Assembly: GCA_904419745.1 (NCBI GenBank)
Contig: CAJFSS010000002.1
Span: forward strand, 1-64,000
DNA: 64,000 bases
Source of the DNA: Candidatus Pseudoruminococcus merdavium
GTDB taxonomy: Bacteria > Bacillota > Clostridia > Oscillospirales > Ruminococcaceae
Reading direction: 5' to 3'
Shown: piece by piece, positions 26,966-35,694 of the stretch
Position numbering within the stretch: position 1 is the first letter of the stretch
Layout: each line of letters opens with the position of its first letter
Notes under the pieces: model-generated
The model's database searches: none
Told to the model about the DNA's origin: nothing
Seen by the model: only the letters and a program-made list of their open reading frames with translations
Made by a program: the position numbers and the translations under genes

Positions 26966-27916
26966 ATGGCGACATCTCTGTTTAAAATGCCCTTTGATGT
27001 AGAGCGCTTAAAAGTTGAGCGCATCTATGCCAGTAAGGAACTGGAAAACTGTTCCGTCGATACCCTTAGCTGTGAGAAAATTCGCAGTATTTATGGGGAT
27101 TTAAAGTTTACCGAACTCCATGAGGATCGTCCCTGCACCTACACTTCCCTGGTCACTTCCATTGACGGTAGGATTGCGTTTACCGATGCTCCTCAGGGTC
27201 CGTTGATTGCAAAACTCAACAAGTTTGATACAGCGGGTGCAGACACCGACTGGTTTATCCTCAATATGCTGCGCGCAGTTTCCGACGGCGTCATGCTGGG
27301 TGCGGGAACAATGAACGCAGAGCATGACTATACTTGCCATGTCTTTGATCAGGATATGGAGGATATGAGGATCGAGGCTGGGAAAAATCCGGTTCCATGG
27401 AATATTATCACCTCCCTGGATGCAACCGACATTCCCTTTGACCATGTTCTGTTCAACACCCCGGAAGTTCCGGTAATGATCAGCACCTCCCAAAAAGGCG
27501 TGGAACTGGTCAAACAGAAGATCAAGAACGATTACTTTGTAGTCACCGCGTCATCCGTGGAAGAAGTCACGGAAGAACTGATTGCAAACATGAAGGAGAA
27601 TGCGGACAAAGTCCTGGTCATCGGTACTGGGGATACCGCGCCGGATTCCAAGGTGGCACTGTATATCCTCAAACGGTTTGGCATTGACCGCCTGCTGGTG
27701 GAAACCCCGTCCTACATGCACTACCTGGTTTCCCAGAAAATGATGGATGAATTGTTCTTCAACTATTCCTGTATCTATGTTGGTGGACAAGCACTGACTA
27801 TCGGGAAGTTTGGAAAAGAATTTACTTCCAAAGACCATCCGCATACCCGGGTTCTCTCCATCCACAGCCACAGCGATCACTTCTTCTATTTCCGTCATAA
27901 ACTGATGTATGAATAA
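26966..27916 (+). CDS. RibD C-terminal/dihydrofolate-reductase-like reductase
   Basis: A 316-residue protein whose core matches the RibD C-terminal fold: TSLVTSIDGRIAF near residue 62, a GAGTMNAEHDY loop near 115 that would contact NADPH, and DRLLVETPSYMHYLV with DELFFNY towards the end. RibD_C reductases act on pyrimidine-like sugar derivatives or similar heterocycles. No other riboflavin gene is nearby, so this is probably not a riboflavin enzyme. About 55 N-terminal residues precede the core. It lies 13 bases after the SDR and closes the operon. Confidence 0.78.
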   Translation: MATSLFKMPFDVERLKVERIYASKELENCSVDTLSCEKIRSIYGDLKFTELHEDRPCTYTSLVTSIDGRIAFTDAPQGPLIAKLNKFDTAGADTDWFILNMLRAVSDGVMLGAGTMNAEHDYTCHVFDQDMEDMRIEAGKNPVPWNIITSLDATDIPFDHVLFNTPEVPVMISTSQKGVELVKQKIKNDYFVVTASSVEEVTEELIANMKENADKVLVIGTGDTAPDSKVALYILKRFGIDRLLVETPSYMHYLVSQKMMDELFFNYSCIYVGGQALTIGKFGKEFTSKDHPHTRVLSIHSHSDHFFYFRHKLMYE

Positions 27917-27977
27917 TCCCGTTTTGAGGGGGAAAATTTCTGCTGGCTCTGAAGCGTTTTTGCCCCTTTCGGGAATG

Positions 27978-28011
27978 AAAAAAGAGGAGCCCTATCAGGC
28001 TCCTCTTTTTT
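27978..28011. terminator. Bidirectional terminator between the redox operon and the ROK gene
   Basis: A perfect 14-bp stem, arms 27978-27991 and 27998-28011 (core GAGGAGCC), with A and T runs on the two sides. Confidence 0.93.
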
Positions 28012-28012
28012 C

Positions 28013-29230
28013 TCAAAGGGATTGGGATAAAGACGGTTCCAAATTGGAAAGTTCCTGAAAAAAATGCTCAATTGCCTGGTTGGCAGCGCCCAAAATTGCA
28101 CCGTTTTTTCCCAAACGTGAGAGTACCACCTGTTCGGAATGGGTGATGGGGAGTATCATTCTGCGCAAAACTTCCGGAAGATAGTAGGGCAAAGAACTCA
28201 AAAGTTCTGAACTGATGGCGATGGCCTCACAGTCAAAAATAAAAATGATGTTTGTGAGCCCAACCGCCAGATTGGTTAGAAACCGGTCCAGTACCTTCTT
28301 TGCTTCGGGATTCTGGTGTTGAATGAGTCCAGTGAATTCGTGGATACTATGAATGGGCGTTTCCAGTAAGGCATTGGCTTGAGCAATGACCGCGCTGTCC
28401 GAACAGTACTGTTCCCAACAGCCATATTTTCCGCAGTGACATTGCACCGGCTCGTCAAAATTGATGGTGTGGTGTCCTATGGCATTTGCAAACCCGTGAT
28501 ATCCTCGCAATAGCTCCCCGTTAGTGATTAACCCCGCAGAGATGGAATCGCTGATGTTAACCACAGCAAGGCTCTGATAGGGGGGTTGTGCCAATGGTTC
28601 CTCTTTTTTAAAATCAAAAGTATTCATTTCTATATTCTGTTGAGCAATGGCAGCAAGGTTTCCATCATTGTCAATGCAGATTGGAACATGGTAGCGTTCT
28701 TTGAGCAGGGTACAAATGTCAATGTTTCTCCAGCCAAGACTTGGAACAAACCGGATAAGTCCGGACAAATCGACAATGCCGTGTATAGATACTCCAATTC
28801 CCACCAGGCCGTAGCGGGCATGCGGTTGTCCTTTGAGCAGTTCATCCAGACAGAGACAGATTTGCCCGTATACAGTGGGGAATGCCGGATCCTGGATGGA
28901 AAACTGGTTCCTGGAAAGGATATTTTCTCCGGAAAGATCCGTCAAAATTGCCCGGACACTACGGATATCAATGTCCAGTGCAATGACGCAGCCAGCGTTC
29001 AAAAGCGGTTCAAGCAGAATGGGACGTCTGCCAGTGGCAGAGGTTCCGTGCTCCGTCTCTTTGAGGAGTCCAGCGTCAATCCATTCTTTGACAATGGTGG
29101 AGACCGTTGCCTTGTTAAGCCCGGTCAAATTACAGATATCCACCCTGCTGATAGGGTAATTGTGGAGAACCTGCCGGATAATTTCCCAGCGGTTTGCAGT
29201 ACGGATATCCTTGGTCTGGGTGATTTTCAT
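28013..29230 (-). CDS. ROK-family transcriptional repressor
   Basis: A 405-residue XylR/NagC-type regulator. Residues about 8-75 form a winged helix-turn-helix (ISRVDICNLTGLNKATVSTI) followed by GRRPILLEP. The ROK sugar-kinase fold follows, with an altered ATP region (NISDSISAGLI) and the zinc site C-x-C-x4-C (CHCGKYGCWEQYC), so it is a regulator and not a kinase. It would sense a sugar or sugar phosphate. It converges on the permease operon; its target may instead be itself or the tautomerase gene divergent from it. Confidence 0.88.
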   Translation of the reverse strand: MKITQTKDIRTANRWEIIRQVLHNYPISRVDICNLTGLNKATVSTIVKEWIDAGLLKETEHGTSATGRRPILLEPLLNAGCVIALDIDIRSVRAILTDLSGENILSRNQFSIQDPAFPTVYGQICLCLDELLKGQPHARYGLVGIGVSIHGIVDLSGLIRFVPSLGWRNIDICTLLKERYHVPICIDNDGNLAAIAQQNIEMNTFDFKKEEPLAQPPYQSLAVVNISDSISAGLITNGELLRGYHGFANAIGHHTINFDEPVQCHCGKYGCWEQYCSDSAVIAQANALLETPIHSIHEFTGLIQHQNPEAKKVLDRFLTNLAVGLTNIIFIFDCEAIAISSELLSSLPYYLPEVLRRMILPITHSEQVVLSRLGKNGAILGAANQAIEHFFQELSNLEPSLSQSL

Positions 29231-29362
29231 GTAAAAGCACTCTTTTCTGTCGACAATCGTTGTTTTGTATGTATTATAATATAGCTGTGGGAAAATTTCC
29301 AGGATATTCAGCGGTTTGTAGAATGGAAACACACAGCGTCAATCATAAAGGAGATATGAGTC

Positions 29363-29710
29363 ATGCCTTGTGTACAAATAAAGACGAATACAGCAGTAAA
29401 CGCTGAAAAAGCGGAGAAAATTAAAAGCGAACTTGGAAAAATCATCACTTTTTTACCGGAAAAGACGGAGCCTTGGCTGATGGTCACTCTTCAGGATGAT
29501 TGTCGGATCTGGTTCCATGGAGAAACCGGCCGCCCAATGGCCATTGTGGAGGTTAAAGTATTCGGAAATAAAATCGATTCCGAAGGCTCAAAGAAAATGA
29601 CCAAAGCGGTCTGTGCACTCTTTGAGCAGGAACTCGGGGTGGATCCAAAGGATATTTATATCCGGTATCTGGCGTCCATGGATTGGGGATGGAATAACGA
29701 AAATTTTTAA
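29363..29710 (+). CDS. MIF-family tautomerase
   Basis: A 115-residue protein of the macrophage migration inhibitory factor family. It begins MPCVQIKTN, so after removal of Met the catalytic Pro is N-terminal. It has the family length and the C-terminal MDWGWNNENF segment that lines the trimer interface. Such enzymes tautomerise phenylpyruvate or similar enols. AAAGGAGATATG sits before the ATG. It is divergent from the ROK repressor. The physiological substrate is unknown. Confidence 0.85.
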   Translation: MPCVQIKTNTAVNAEKAEKIKSELGKIITFLPEKTEPWLMVTLQDDCRIWFHGETGRPMAIVEVKVFGNKIDSEGSKKMTKAVCALFEQELGVDPKDIYIRYLASMDWGWNNENF

Positions 29711-29753
29711 TTCCCGGTTGTAATACAGGAATCCTGCGGGGACAAACCGGAGC

Positions 29754-29790
29754 AAAAGAGCGGCGCTTACCGAAAAAGCGCCGCTCTTTT
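29754..29790. terminator. Bidirectional terminator at the end of the polysaccharide operon
   Basis: A perfect 15-bp stem, arms 29754-29768 (AAAAGAGCGGCGCTT) and 29776-29790. It ends both the tautomerase gene and the long minus-strand operon. Confidence 0.93.
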
Positions 29791-29795
29791 GCTTT

Positions 29796-30506
29796 CTAGT
29801 TTTCAAAATTGACTGATGGCATTGGTTTTTCCTGGGAAAGTTTTTCTCTGGATGATACTTTCTCACAGAGAAAGTCGGCAACCTGAAAAGGGGTTTGTGC
29901 GATCCATTTAACCTGGTTTTTTGATAATTCGCCTTCTTGCTGAAACCCGAATCCATAAGTCACTGCAAGAAAGGATATTCCGGCCTCGTGCGCCCCTGCG
30001 GCGTCAGATATGGTATCTCCCACCAGAATCGTCTCCTCTTTTGGAATCGAGGAAATCTGTCGGCAGCGGCGAATCAGCTCCGTTTTGGAAAGGGTATCCT
30101 CCTCGTCCATGCCGCAGATACAGTCAAACAGGGAGGAAAGTCCGAGACGTTTTAAAATAGCCCTGGCAAATTCCTCTTTTTTTAAGGTGGCCACCCCTAA
30201 AAATTTTCCGGATTGTTTGAGTGTCCGCAGCGTCCTCTCTATCCCTTCATAGGCAGATAGCTCATATTGTCCTTGTTTTGCGTAGTAATCGCGGTAAATT
30301 TGGATGGCGTGCAGTGCCTGTTCCCGATCCATCCCGCAGAGTTGTTCAAACACAAAGGGAAGCGTTCGTCCAATTGCATTTTTCACAAAGGATTCCCCGG
30401 CAAAAGGCGTCCCCAGCTTGTTCAATGTGTGTTCATAGGAATGGAATATTCCCTCATAGGAATTGACCAGCGTCCCATCCATGTCAAACAGAATACAACG
30501 GTACAT
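29796..30506 (-). CDS. HAD-superfamily phosphatase (phosphoglycolate phosphatase-like)
   Basis: A 236-residue HAD enzyme with cap domain. The motifs are FDMDGTLVN at residues 7-15 (nucleophile and acid aspartates), the motif II threonine in VATLKKEEF, the lysine in SKTELI, and VGDTISDAAGA with the metal aspartates. Its start overlaps the stop of the aldolase gene (TAATG), so the two are coupled. In the setting of a CMP-sugar pathway the natural guess is removal of phosphate from a sugar-acid phosphate, the job done by KdsC or NanP elsewhere. That assignment is inference. Confidence 0.8.
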   Translation of the reverse strand: MYRCILFDMDGTLVNSYEGIFHSYEHTLNKLGTPFAGESFVKNAIGRTLPFVFEQLCGMDREQALHAIQIYRDYYAKQGQYELSAYEGIERTLRTLKQSGKFLGVATLKKEEFARAILKRLGLSSLFDCICGMDEEDTLSKTELIRRCRQISSIPKEETILVGDTISDAAGAHEAGISFLAVTYGFGFQQEGELSKNQVKWIAQTPFQVADFLCEKVSSREKLSQEKPMPSVNFEN

Positions 30507-32107
30507 TAACGTCCCTCCAATTCGTAGACCGAAGGGGTAAGGAAGGAAATTTTCATGGATTGTGATAGCTCCTTGAGCTGTGTGCGAATGCGCTCCTGTT
30601 TTTGCTCCACTTCTTCCTGATTGACGGAAAAAATAAGTTCTTCTTTATAATAATTTCCATTGTGTTTGTGATGGAATCCATCGAACCCGGCAAGGTAAAT
30701 TTCTTTGGCACCACATTTTTTAAGCAATTTTAAAAGCATCAGCCCTGCGTTGTCCGAAATCATTTCATCTGAATTTGTATAGCTGTCATAATCCACATAC
30801 AGGCAGGTCTTGTTGGTTCCTCCGGGGATGTTGGAAGTCAGGATTGTGTGCACTTTTTCCAGCGGCCGAATTTCTCCACTGAGGATGTCCATTCGTTTGT
30901 GGTTGCTGACAAAACAGGCGTCCATCCGGTATTTAGGGTCAATAAAGTTGACGGAAATGACATAGGGTGTTTCTCGCTCGACAAAATCCATAATAGAGGA
31001 AAATTCAGTCACCAGGCTTTTTCCAGGCGCAAGCAACAGTACTTTTTTCCCGGAAATCCATTTTGCAATCTGGTCCACCGCCTGACTGTCGTCAATTTTC
31101 CGACTTTGGAATTGGGCATAGAGTTGTTCTATCAGGGAGCGATCATAGAGAATTTTATAGTCCGAAGGAATGGAACGGATTATTTTTTCAATGTCCTTCA
31201 TGGTCAGGGTCTGCTTGTTGATAAGGTAGGCTGCATAGTTGGGGTGGCAGACATGACTGGCCGCAATATGGTAGGGGACACTGTATCCCCATTCATGATG
31301 TTTTCGAATGGCGGAGATATACTCGTCATAGATATCCATCACCATGGAGACATCATACCGGGAAGCAATATTTTTGTTGATATACTGGGTGATCAATTCT
31401 GTTGGAAGATTTCCCGCCCCTCTGCCCATGCCATAGACCGAAGAATCCAGAATGAGCGTACGCTTTGTTTGAATTTTTCCTAAAACCTGCGCATTGGAAA
31501 AGGCAAGCTGTAAATTGTTGTGTCCATGAAACCCTAATCGGATCTGGGGGTTCATGTTTTTGTCAATCAAATAAAAGCGGTGAGATACATCATTTCGGTA
31601 CATGCTGCCAAGCGTGTCCACAATATAAAAAGCAAATGGATTCAGTTGATTGATTTTATCCACCAGTTCCAGCAATTCCCGATCACTGTAAAAAACAGTT
31701 CCCACGGGTTGCATGAAGACCTCATAACCTTTTTCCATAATGATGCGAGCCCAGTCAAAAGCCTGTTCGATTTCATGCTTATGAAAGGTCAGTCGGATTC
31801 CAGTGATACTGTTTCCGTCACATGGAGTCAGTTCCAGCGGATGAAGCTCTTTTTCCCCAATAGCGATCATGGCAACATACATACAACGACGATTTTGTTT
31901 GGGAAGAACCTGTTCGATTTCTTTGACGCTTCTAAATAGGGAACACTCCGGTTCTTTTACCATACGGGTTAGAAAACCGCATTCAATAATATCGATGTTT
32001 GCATTTTCGAGTTTCTCCAAAATGGAGATAATTGTTTTGCGTCCAAACCGCCAGTCATTGATATATCCGCCGTCCCGCAGGGTACAGTCGAGTACCTGGA
32101 TGCTCAT
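30506..32107 (-). CDS. DRE-TIM aldolase fused to a sialyltransferase/MptE-like domain
   Basis: A 533-residue two-domain protein. Residues 1-330 are a DRE-TIM metallo-aldolase barrel, as in 4-hydroxy-2-oxovalerate aldolase and HMG-CoA lyase: TLRDGGY (9-15), metal ligands in HGHNN (194-198) and GMGRGAGN (226-233). Residues about 353-526 form a second Rossmann-like domain: KKVLLLAPGKSL, then SVNFIDPKYRMDACF, then KKCGAKEIYLAGFDGF. That order resembles GT42 sialyltransferases and MptE/DUF115 proteins, by eye only. It is coupled to the CMP-sugar synthetase (4-base overlap) and the HAD gene. I propose pyruvate or oxalacetate condensation to form a ulosonic acid, possibly with transfer by the second domain. 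Confidence 0.7.
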   Translation of the reverse strand: MSIQVLDCTLRDGGYINDWRFGRKTIISILEKLENANIDIIECGFLTRMVKEPECSLFRSVKEIEQVLPKQNRRCMYVAMIAIGEKELHPLELTPCDGNSITGIRLTFHKHEIEQAFDWARIIMEKGYEVFMQPVGTVFYSDRELLELVDKINQLNPFAFYIVDTLGSMYRNDVSHRFYLIDKNMNPQIRLGFHGHNNLQLAFSNAQVLGKIQTKRTLILDSSVYGMGRGAGNLPTELITQYINKNIASRYDVSMVMDIYDEYISAIRKHHEWGYSVPYHIAASHVCHPNYAAYLINKQTLTMKDIEKIIRSIPSDYKILYDRSLIEQLYAQFQSRKIDDSQAVDQIAKWISGKKVLLLAPGKSLVTEFSSIMDFVERETPYVISVNFIDPKYRMDACFVSNHKRMDILSGEIRPLEKVHTILTSNIPGGTNKTCLYVDYDSYTNSDEMISDNAGLMLLKLLKKCGAKEIYLAGFDGFHHKHNGNYYKEELIFSVNQEEVEQKQERIRTQLKELSQSMKISFLTPSVYELEGR

Positions 32108-32847
32108 TGCGTGATTTCTCCCCTTTCCAGTTTTCTTGCAATTACGTCCCGGACGTATTCCAAGTCTTTTTGTGTGTCAACAGACAGCGTGTGCGCTGAA
32201 ACAGGAATCATCCGAAGAGGTTTGCCATGTTCTAAAAATCTCAGCTCGTTGATGTCCTCAATTCTTTCCACAGGCCCTTTGGGGGTTTGTGAAAAGAACC
32301 GCAGGGCTTCCAGGGAATAGGCTAGTACGCCAAGATGCTTGTAGTAGTCAAACTGAAGGCTTGCTTTTGGATGAGGGATTGGGCTTCTGGAGAACAAAAG
32401 GGCATTGCCTTTGGCGTCCGTCACCACTTTAATGTTGGATTCATCCACCGCCTCGACGGGGTTTTCAATTTTTGTCATCAGGTTAGCAGCAAAAAAGCCT
32501 TCCATTTGATCCGGGATCACCTGTTCCACCAGTGCGGATTCAATTAACGGTTCATCCCCATTGATGCACAAGTAGACGTCAGCAGGAATGGATTGTGCCG
32601 CTTCATAAAGGCGCTCGGTGCTGGTATGGTGCTCTGTAGAAGTCATGATGCAGGGGATTTGGTTGTCTTCGCATACGGTTTTGATTTCCTCGCTGTCCGT
32701 CGCTACATAGACGGCGTCAATTTTTTTGGATTGCCGCACCCGGCTATAAACCCACCAGACCATTGGCTTTCCGCAGATATCCGCTAAAGGTTTTCCTTTC
32801 AATCTGCTCGAATGGTATCTTGCCGGGATAATTGCCACTGTTTTCAT
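32104..32847 (-). CDS. KdsB-like CMP-sugar-acid synthetase
   Basis: A 247-residue cytidylyltransferase that would activate a 2-keto sugar acid with CTP. KdsB features are PARYHSSRLKGKPLADI with the phosphate-binding Arg and Lys, a GDEP in INGDEPLI, YYKHLGVLAYS, a helix with IEDINELRFLEHG, and the C-terminal SVDTQKDLEYV. Length fits KdsB (about 250). KDO itself belongs to Gram-negative lipopolysaccharide; here there is no kdsA, neuB or kdsD beside it. GAGGAGG precedes the ATG. It overlaps both neighbours by four bases, so it is tightly tied to the aldolase and the GT2 fusion. Confidence 0.85.
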   Translation of the reverse strand: MKTVAIIPARYHSSRLKGKPLADICGKPMVWWVYSRVRQSKKIDAVYVATDSEEIKTVCEDNQIPCIMTSTEHHTSTERLYEAAQSIPADVYLCINGDEPLIESALVEQVIPDQMEGFFAANLMTKIENPVEAVDESNIKVVTDAKGNALLFSRSPIPHPKASLQFDYYKHLGVLAYSLEALRFFSQTPKGPVERIEDINELRFLEHGKPLRMIPVSAHTLSVDTQKDLEYVRDVIARKLERGEITQ

Positions 32848-34607
32848 GAAATTCCTCCTCTGTGTTTGAACAACCGGCCAAGTGCGCGGATGGGCTTTGT
32901 CAGTTTCCAACTGGTTGAACTTTCATAGTTATGAATGACTTCCTGAATCCTTTCTTCCAATTCTCTGTTAAACAACCCTCGGATTTGTGCCTCCTCATAT
33001 TTTGGAGGAGGAGCAGATTTTTTGCCGTTCGCTTTGTTGTTTGCCTGTAATTCTCGTTTGTACAGGTTCCAATTTTCCAGCAACCGGTCGGACCATAATT
33101 TTAGGACCTTTGTACTGACGACTTCAAAGCCATCTGGAACAGGAATTTCCGCCCATTTGCAGCAGTTTTCCCCATTTTGCATGTCATAGCAGAGGATGCT
33201 CGGCAGATAAACTTGTACCTCGTTTGCAAGCAATTGGTTTCTCCCGTTTACTTTCAGGTTAAAATGGAGAACCAGTAAATCCCGAATGCGGTCCTTTAGC
33301 GGTAAAAAGGCCCTATTAAAAATGTTATCCTCCTGATAACTATCCAACAGAGCCTGGACGAAAAAGTGCCCTTTTATGGCGCCAAAACATCCGGAGGAAA
33401 GTTGCTCTTCGTCCTCAAATCCAAAAAAAATACGGTTGAGACGAAGGCGTTTCAGATTGAGACTTGCCAACATTTGAGGGAAAAGCACGATTCCTCCGTG
33501 CTCATACAACAGTTTGAGCGCATAGTATTCCTCTACATAGTCGGTTTTTCCTGCCAGCAGCGCTGCCTGGATTTTTTCCGGCAGTGATTTTGCCGGAAAA
33601 TCCTTTTCCACTGCCTCCAAAAGGGTGGAATTGGGAAAATCCCTGTGTAGTTCTTCCAGATATTGCGCTGGGATTTCCCTGCGTAAATGCACACAGATAA
33701 TGTTGTCAGGAATGACTTCTTTTTTTAGGAATTCCAAAATCCTGCCAGTGTTTTTGTCCTCTTTCAAATAGGGATTTAGCAGGAAATCCTTTTGGAACTC
33801 CTGGAGCAGTTCCACAAAATCCGCCTGAAACAGCGTGCGGGACTGGGTCATATTCCAATAAAGCTGTTTGGCCGCACAGTAAACGACTTCCTGATGATAG
33901 GCAGGGTTGCTGGTGGTCAAAAAATTCCGGTAAGCTCGGATAATATCAACCATATTCCCGACAAGGGAGGTGGAGATGGTATTAGCCCGACGAAAATAGT
34001 TGTAAAACGGTTGCTTAACATATCCAATATTCGGATATTTGGTAACGAGGGCCGGAATCAGAGAAATGTCCTCAAACAGCATTTTTTCGTAGTGGTTTTC
34101 CTCCCAAATCCGCCGCTTGTACAGCTTGTTGACACTGTAGGTAATGTTATTGCCTCTGATAAGGTAATCAGAAAGGTCAATTTGCTCATTGGGATAGGTA
34201 GAAACGACTGTGCTGCGCTGTTCTTCCACATAAATAATCTTCACGTCGCACATAACCAGATCATAATTTCCTTCGATGGCCTTGTCATAGAGTGCCTCAT
34301 ACATTTGAGGTTCCACAGTATCATCAGAATCCAAAAAGGCAATGTATTCCCCTCGTGCCGCCTCAACGCCGGTGTTGCGCGCCAAGCCAAGCCCTTCATT
34401 TTCCTTGTGGATAACACGGATAAGTTCAGGGTATTCCCTGGCATACCGGTCACAGAGGAGAGGGGAATTGTCTTCGCTGCCATCGTCGACAAGGATAATT
34501 TCCTTTTCTTTCAGTGTCTGCGCCAGAACGGAATCCACCGCCCGTTCCAAATAATTTTCCACCTGGTAAACTGGAATAATAATAGAAACTTTGATTGGGT
34601 TACTCAT
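32844..34607 (-). CDS. GT2 glycosyltransferase with degenerate GT32-like second domain
   Basis: A 587-residue cytoplasmic protein. Residues 1-220 are a family 2 GT-A transferase: SIIIPVYQVENYL, DDGSEDNS (41-48), ARNTGVEAARGEYIAF and the metal site DSDD (93-96). Residues about 330-480 resemble the sugar-binding DXD family (GT32/Gly_transf_sug), with YYALKLLYEHGGI. The usual D-x-D after GGI is replaced by F-P-Q (376-378), so this second half is probably inactive or works differently. A charged linker and a C-terminal helix with ALGRLFK follow. GGGAGG precedes the ATG. It overlaps the sialyltransferase-like gene upstream by eight bases. Confidence 0.78.
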   Translation of the reverse strand: MSNPIKVSIIIPVYQVENYLERAVDSVLAQTLKEKEIILVDDGSEDNSPLLCDRYAREYPELIRVIHKENEGLGLARNTGVEAARGEYIAFLDSDDTVEPQMYEALYDKAIEGNYDLVMCDVKIIYVEEQRSTVVSTYPNEQIDLSDYLIRGNNITYSVNKLYKRRIWEENHYEKMLFEDISLIPALVTKYPNIGYVKQPFYNYFRRANTISTSLVGNMVDIIRAYRNFLTTSNPAYHQEVVYCAAKQLYWNMTQSRTLFQADFVELLQEFQKDFLLNPYLKEDKNTGRILEFLKKEVIPDNIICVHLRREIPAQYLEELHRDFPNSTLLEAVEKDFPAKSLPEKIQAALLAGKTDYVEEYYALKLLYEHGGIVLFPQMLASLNLKRLRLNRIFFGFEDEEQLSSGCFGAIKGHFFVQALLDSYQEDNIFNRAFLPLKDRIRDLLVLHFNLKVNGRNQLLANEVQVYLPSILCYDMQNGENCCKWAEIPVPDGFEVVSTKVLKLWSDRLLENWNLYKRELQANNKANGKKSAPPPKYEEAQIRGLFNRELEERIQEVIHNYESSTSWKLTKPIRALGRLFKHRGGIS

Positions 34608-35694
34608 GACTGCCTCCCAAATAGTTTAAAATTGCCCGCAGTTCATAAATGGTATTGGGGACATAGTAATTTTTTCCTGCAAACTGTCGGTGGAACTTTC
34701 TTAAGAATTTTTGTAAAATATCATTTTCCTTCCACAAAACCTTTCCGTCAAACAGATGGTAGAGCATCACGGTCGGGATATCCATCCCAAACAGGATTCT
34801 TCCGCTTAAAGCAGCATTGGAACATACCGTGATGACCGTTTTTCCCTGTGCCCCTTCATTGAGGAGAAACAGTTCCCAGGGGACATTGTTTGGGTATTTT
34901 CTTGTCAGTCCCAGCTGGAGAGGAATATTATTTTCATTTCTGGGATGGGGCTTGACTAAAAATCGGCTTGTCCCTACGGCCTGTTGACATTCGCGCATGA
35001 GATCCAGGTCATTGCATGGAATGTTTTCCGCACGGAAAGACTGCTCCAAAAAAATAAAATCTGCAGGTTCTTTTGTACCGTGGTAATCAAAAATAAAGTT
35101 GAGCAATTGTTTGAGCCTGTGATCATGGGGGTCCATTTTGGGCAAGGCATTGTTTTTAATGGAGTCTCCCCGCATGGCAAGCCCCGGCTCATATAACAAG
35201 TATCCCTCTATTTTTTCTTTGATTTTACTTGCCTGTTCATGCCGGTTTACCGGGGCACGGTCTTCCCGCAGAAAATCAATGACATAAGAGGAAAAGCCGT
35301 CTTCATAACAGAAAAAGGCACAGTCCCCGTGATCGTATTCACAGGCGAGCATACGGGTAAAAATATCAAAATTAGAAAAATAAATCTGGGAATAATCCGC
35401 CAGTTCCTCATTGAGTACCCAGCGGAAAATTCGTGGAATATCTGCAAATACCTCGGTGAGTTTTTCGCCTCCTGCGGCACCATATTTCCTACTCAGATCC
35501 TTTGTCGTACCAAAGATGACCCGTCGGAAAAGCCCGGATTCTTTCAGCCGTGGAAGGCAGTCGCTGAGACTTTGGGTTACATTGGTGACAAGCAGGTCGG
35601 TTTCTCGTCCATTGAGAATGGAGGTTTTCATATGGACTGCTGTTAACAGTTGATACACAGAATTGGCGACAATCAGTACACAGTTATTCGACAT
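34600..35694 (-). CDS. Sialyltransferase-like GT-B glycosyltransferase (GT52/polysialyltransferase type)
   Basis: A 364-residue cytoplasmic protein. It opens with LIVANSVYQLLTAVHMK, as GT52 and GT38 enzymes do. The two motifs of bacterial sialyltransferases are both present: E-D-G at 131-133 (catalytic acidic pair) and KPHPR with His-Pro at 250-251 (CMP binding). These enzymes take sugars from CMP donors, which fits the KdsB-like gene two positions downstream in the same operon. The exact acceptor and donor are unknown. AGAAGGG precedes the ATG. It overlaps the paralogue upstream by 11 bases. Confidence 0.75.
   Translation of the reverse strand: MSNNCVLIVANSVYQLLTAVHMKTSILNGRETDLLVTNVTQSLSDCLPRLKESGLFRRVIFGTTKDLSRKYGAAGGEKLTEVFADIPRIFRWVLNEELADYSQIYFSNFDIFTRMLACEYDHGDCAFFCYEDGFSSYVIDFLREDRAPVNRHEQASKIKEKIEGYLLYEPGLAMRGDSIKNNALPKMDPHDHRLKQLLNFIFDYHGTKEPADFIFLEQSFRAENIPCNDLDLMRECQQAVGTSRFLVKPHPRNENNIPLQLGLTRKYPNNVPWELFLLNEGAQGKTVITVCSNAALSGRILFGMDIPTVMLYHLFDGKVLWKENDILQKFLRKFHRQFAGKNYYVPNTIYELRAILNYLGGSHE

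Noticed and set aside
33792-34832. Plus-strand open frame of 346 codons
   Set aside because: It is antisense to the GT2 fusion and crosses into the next gene; no recognisable protein features.
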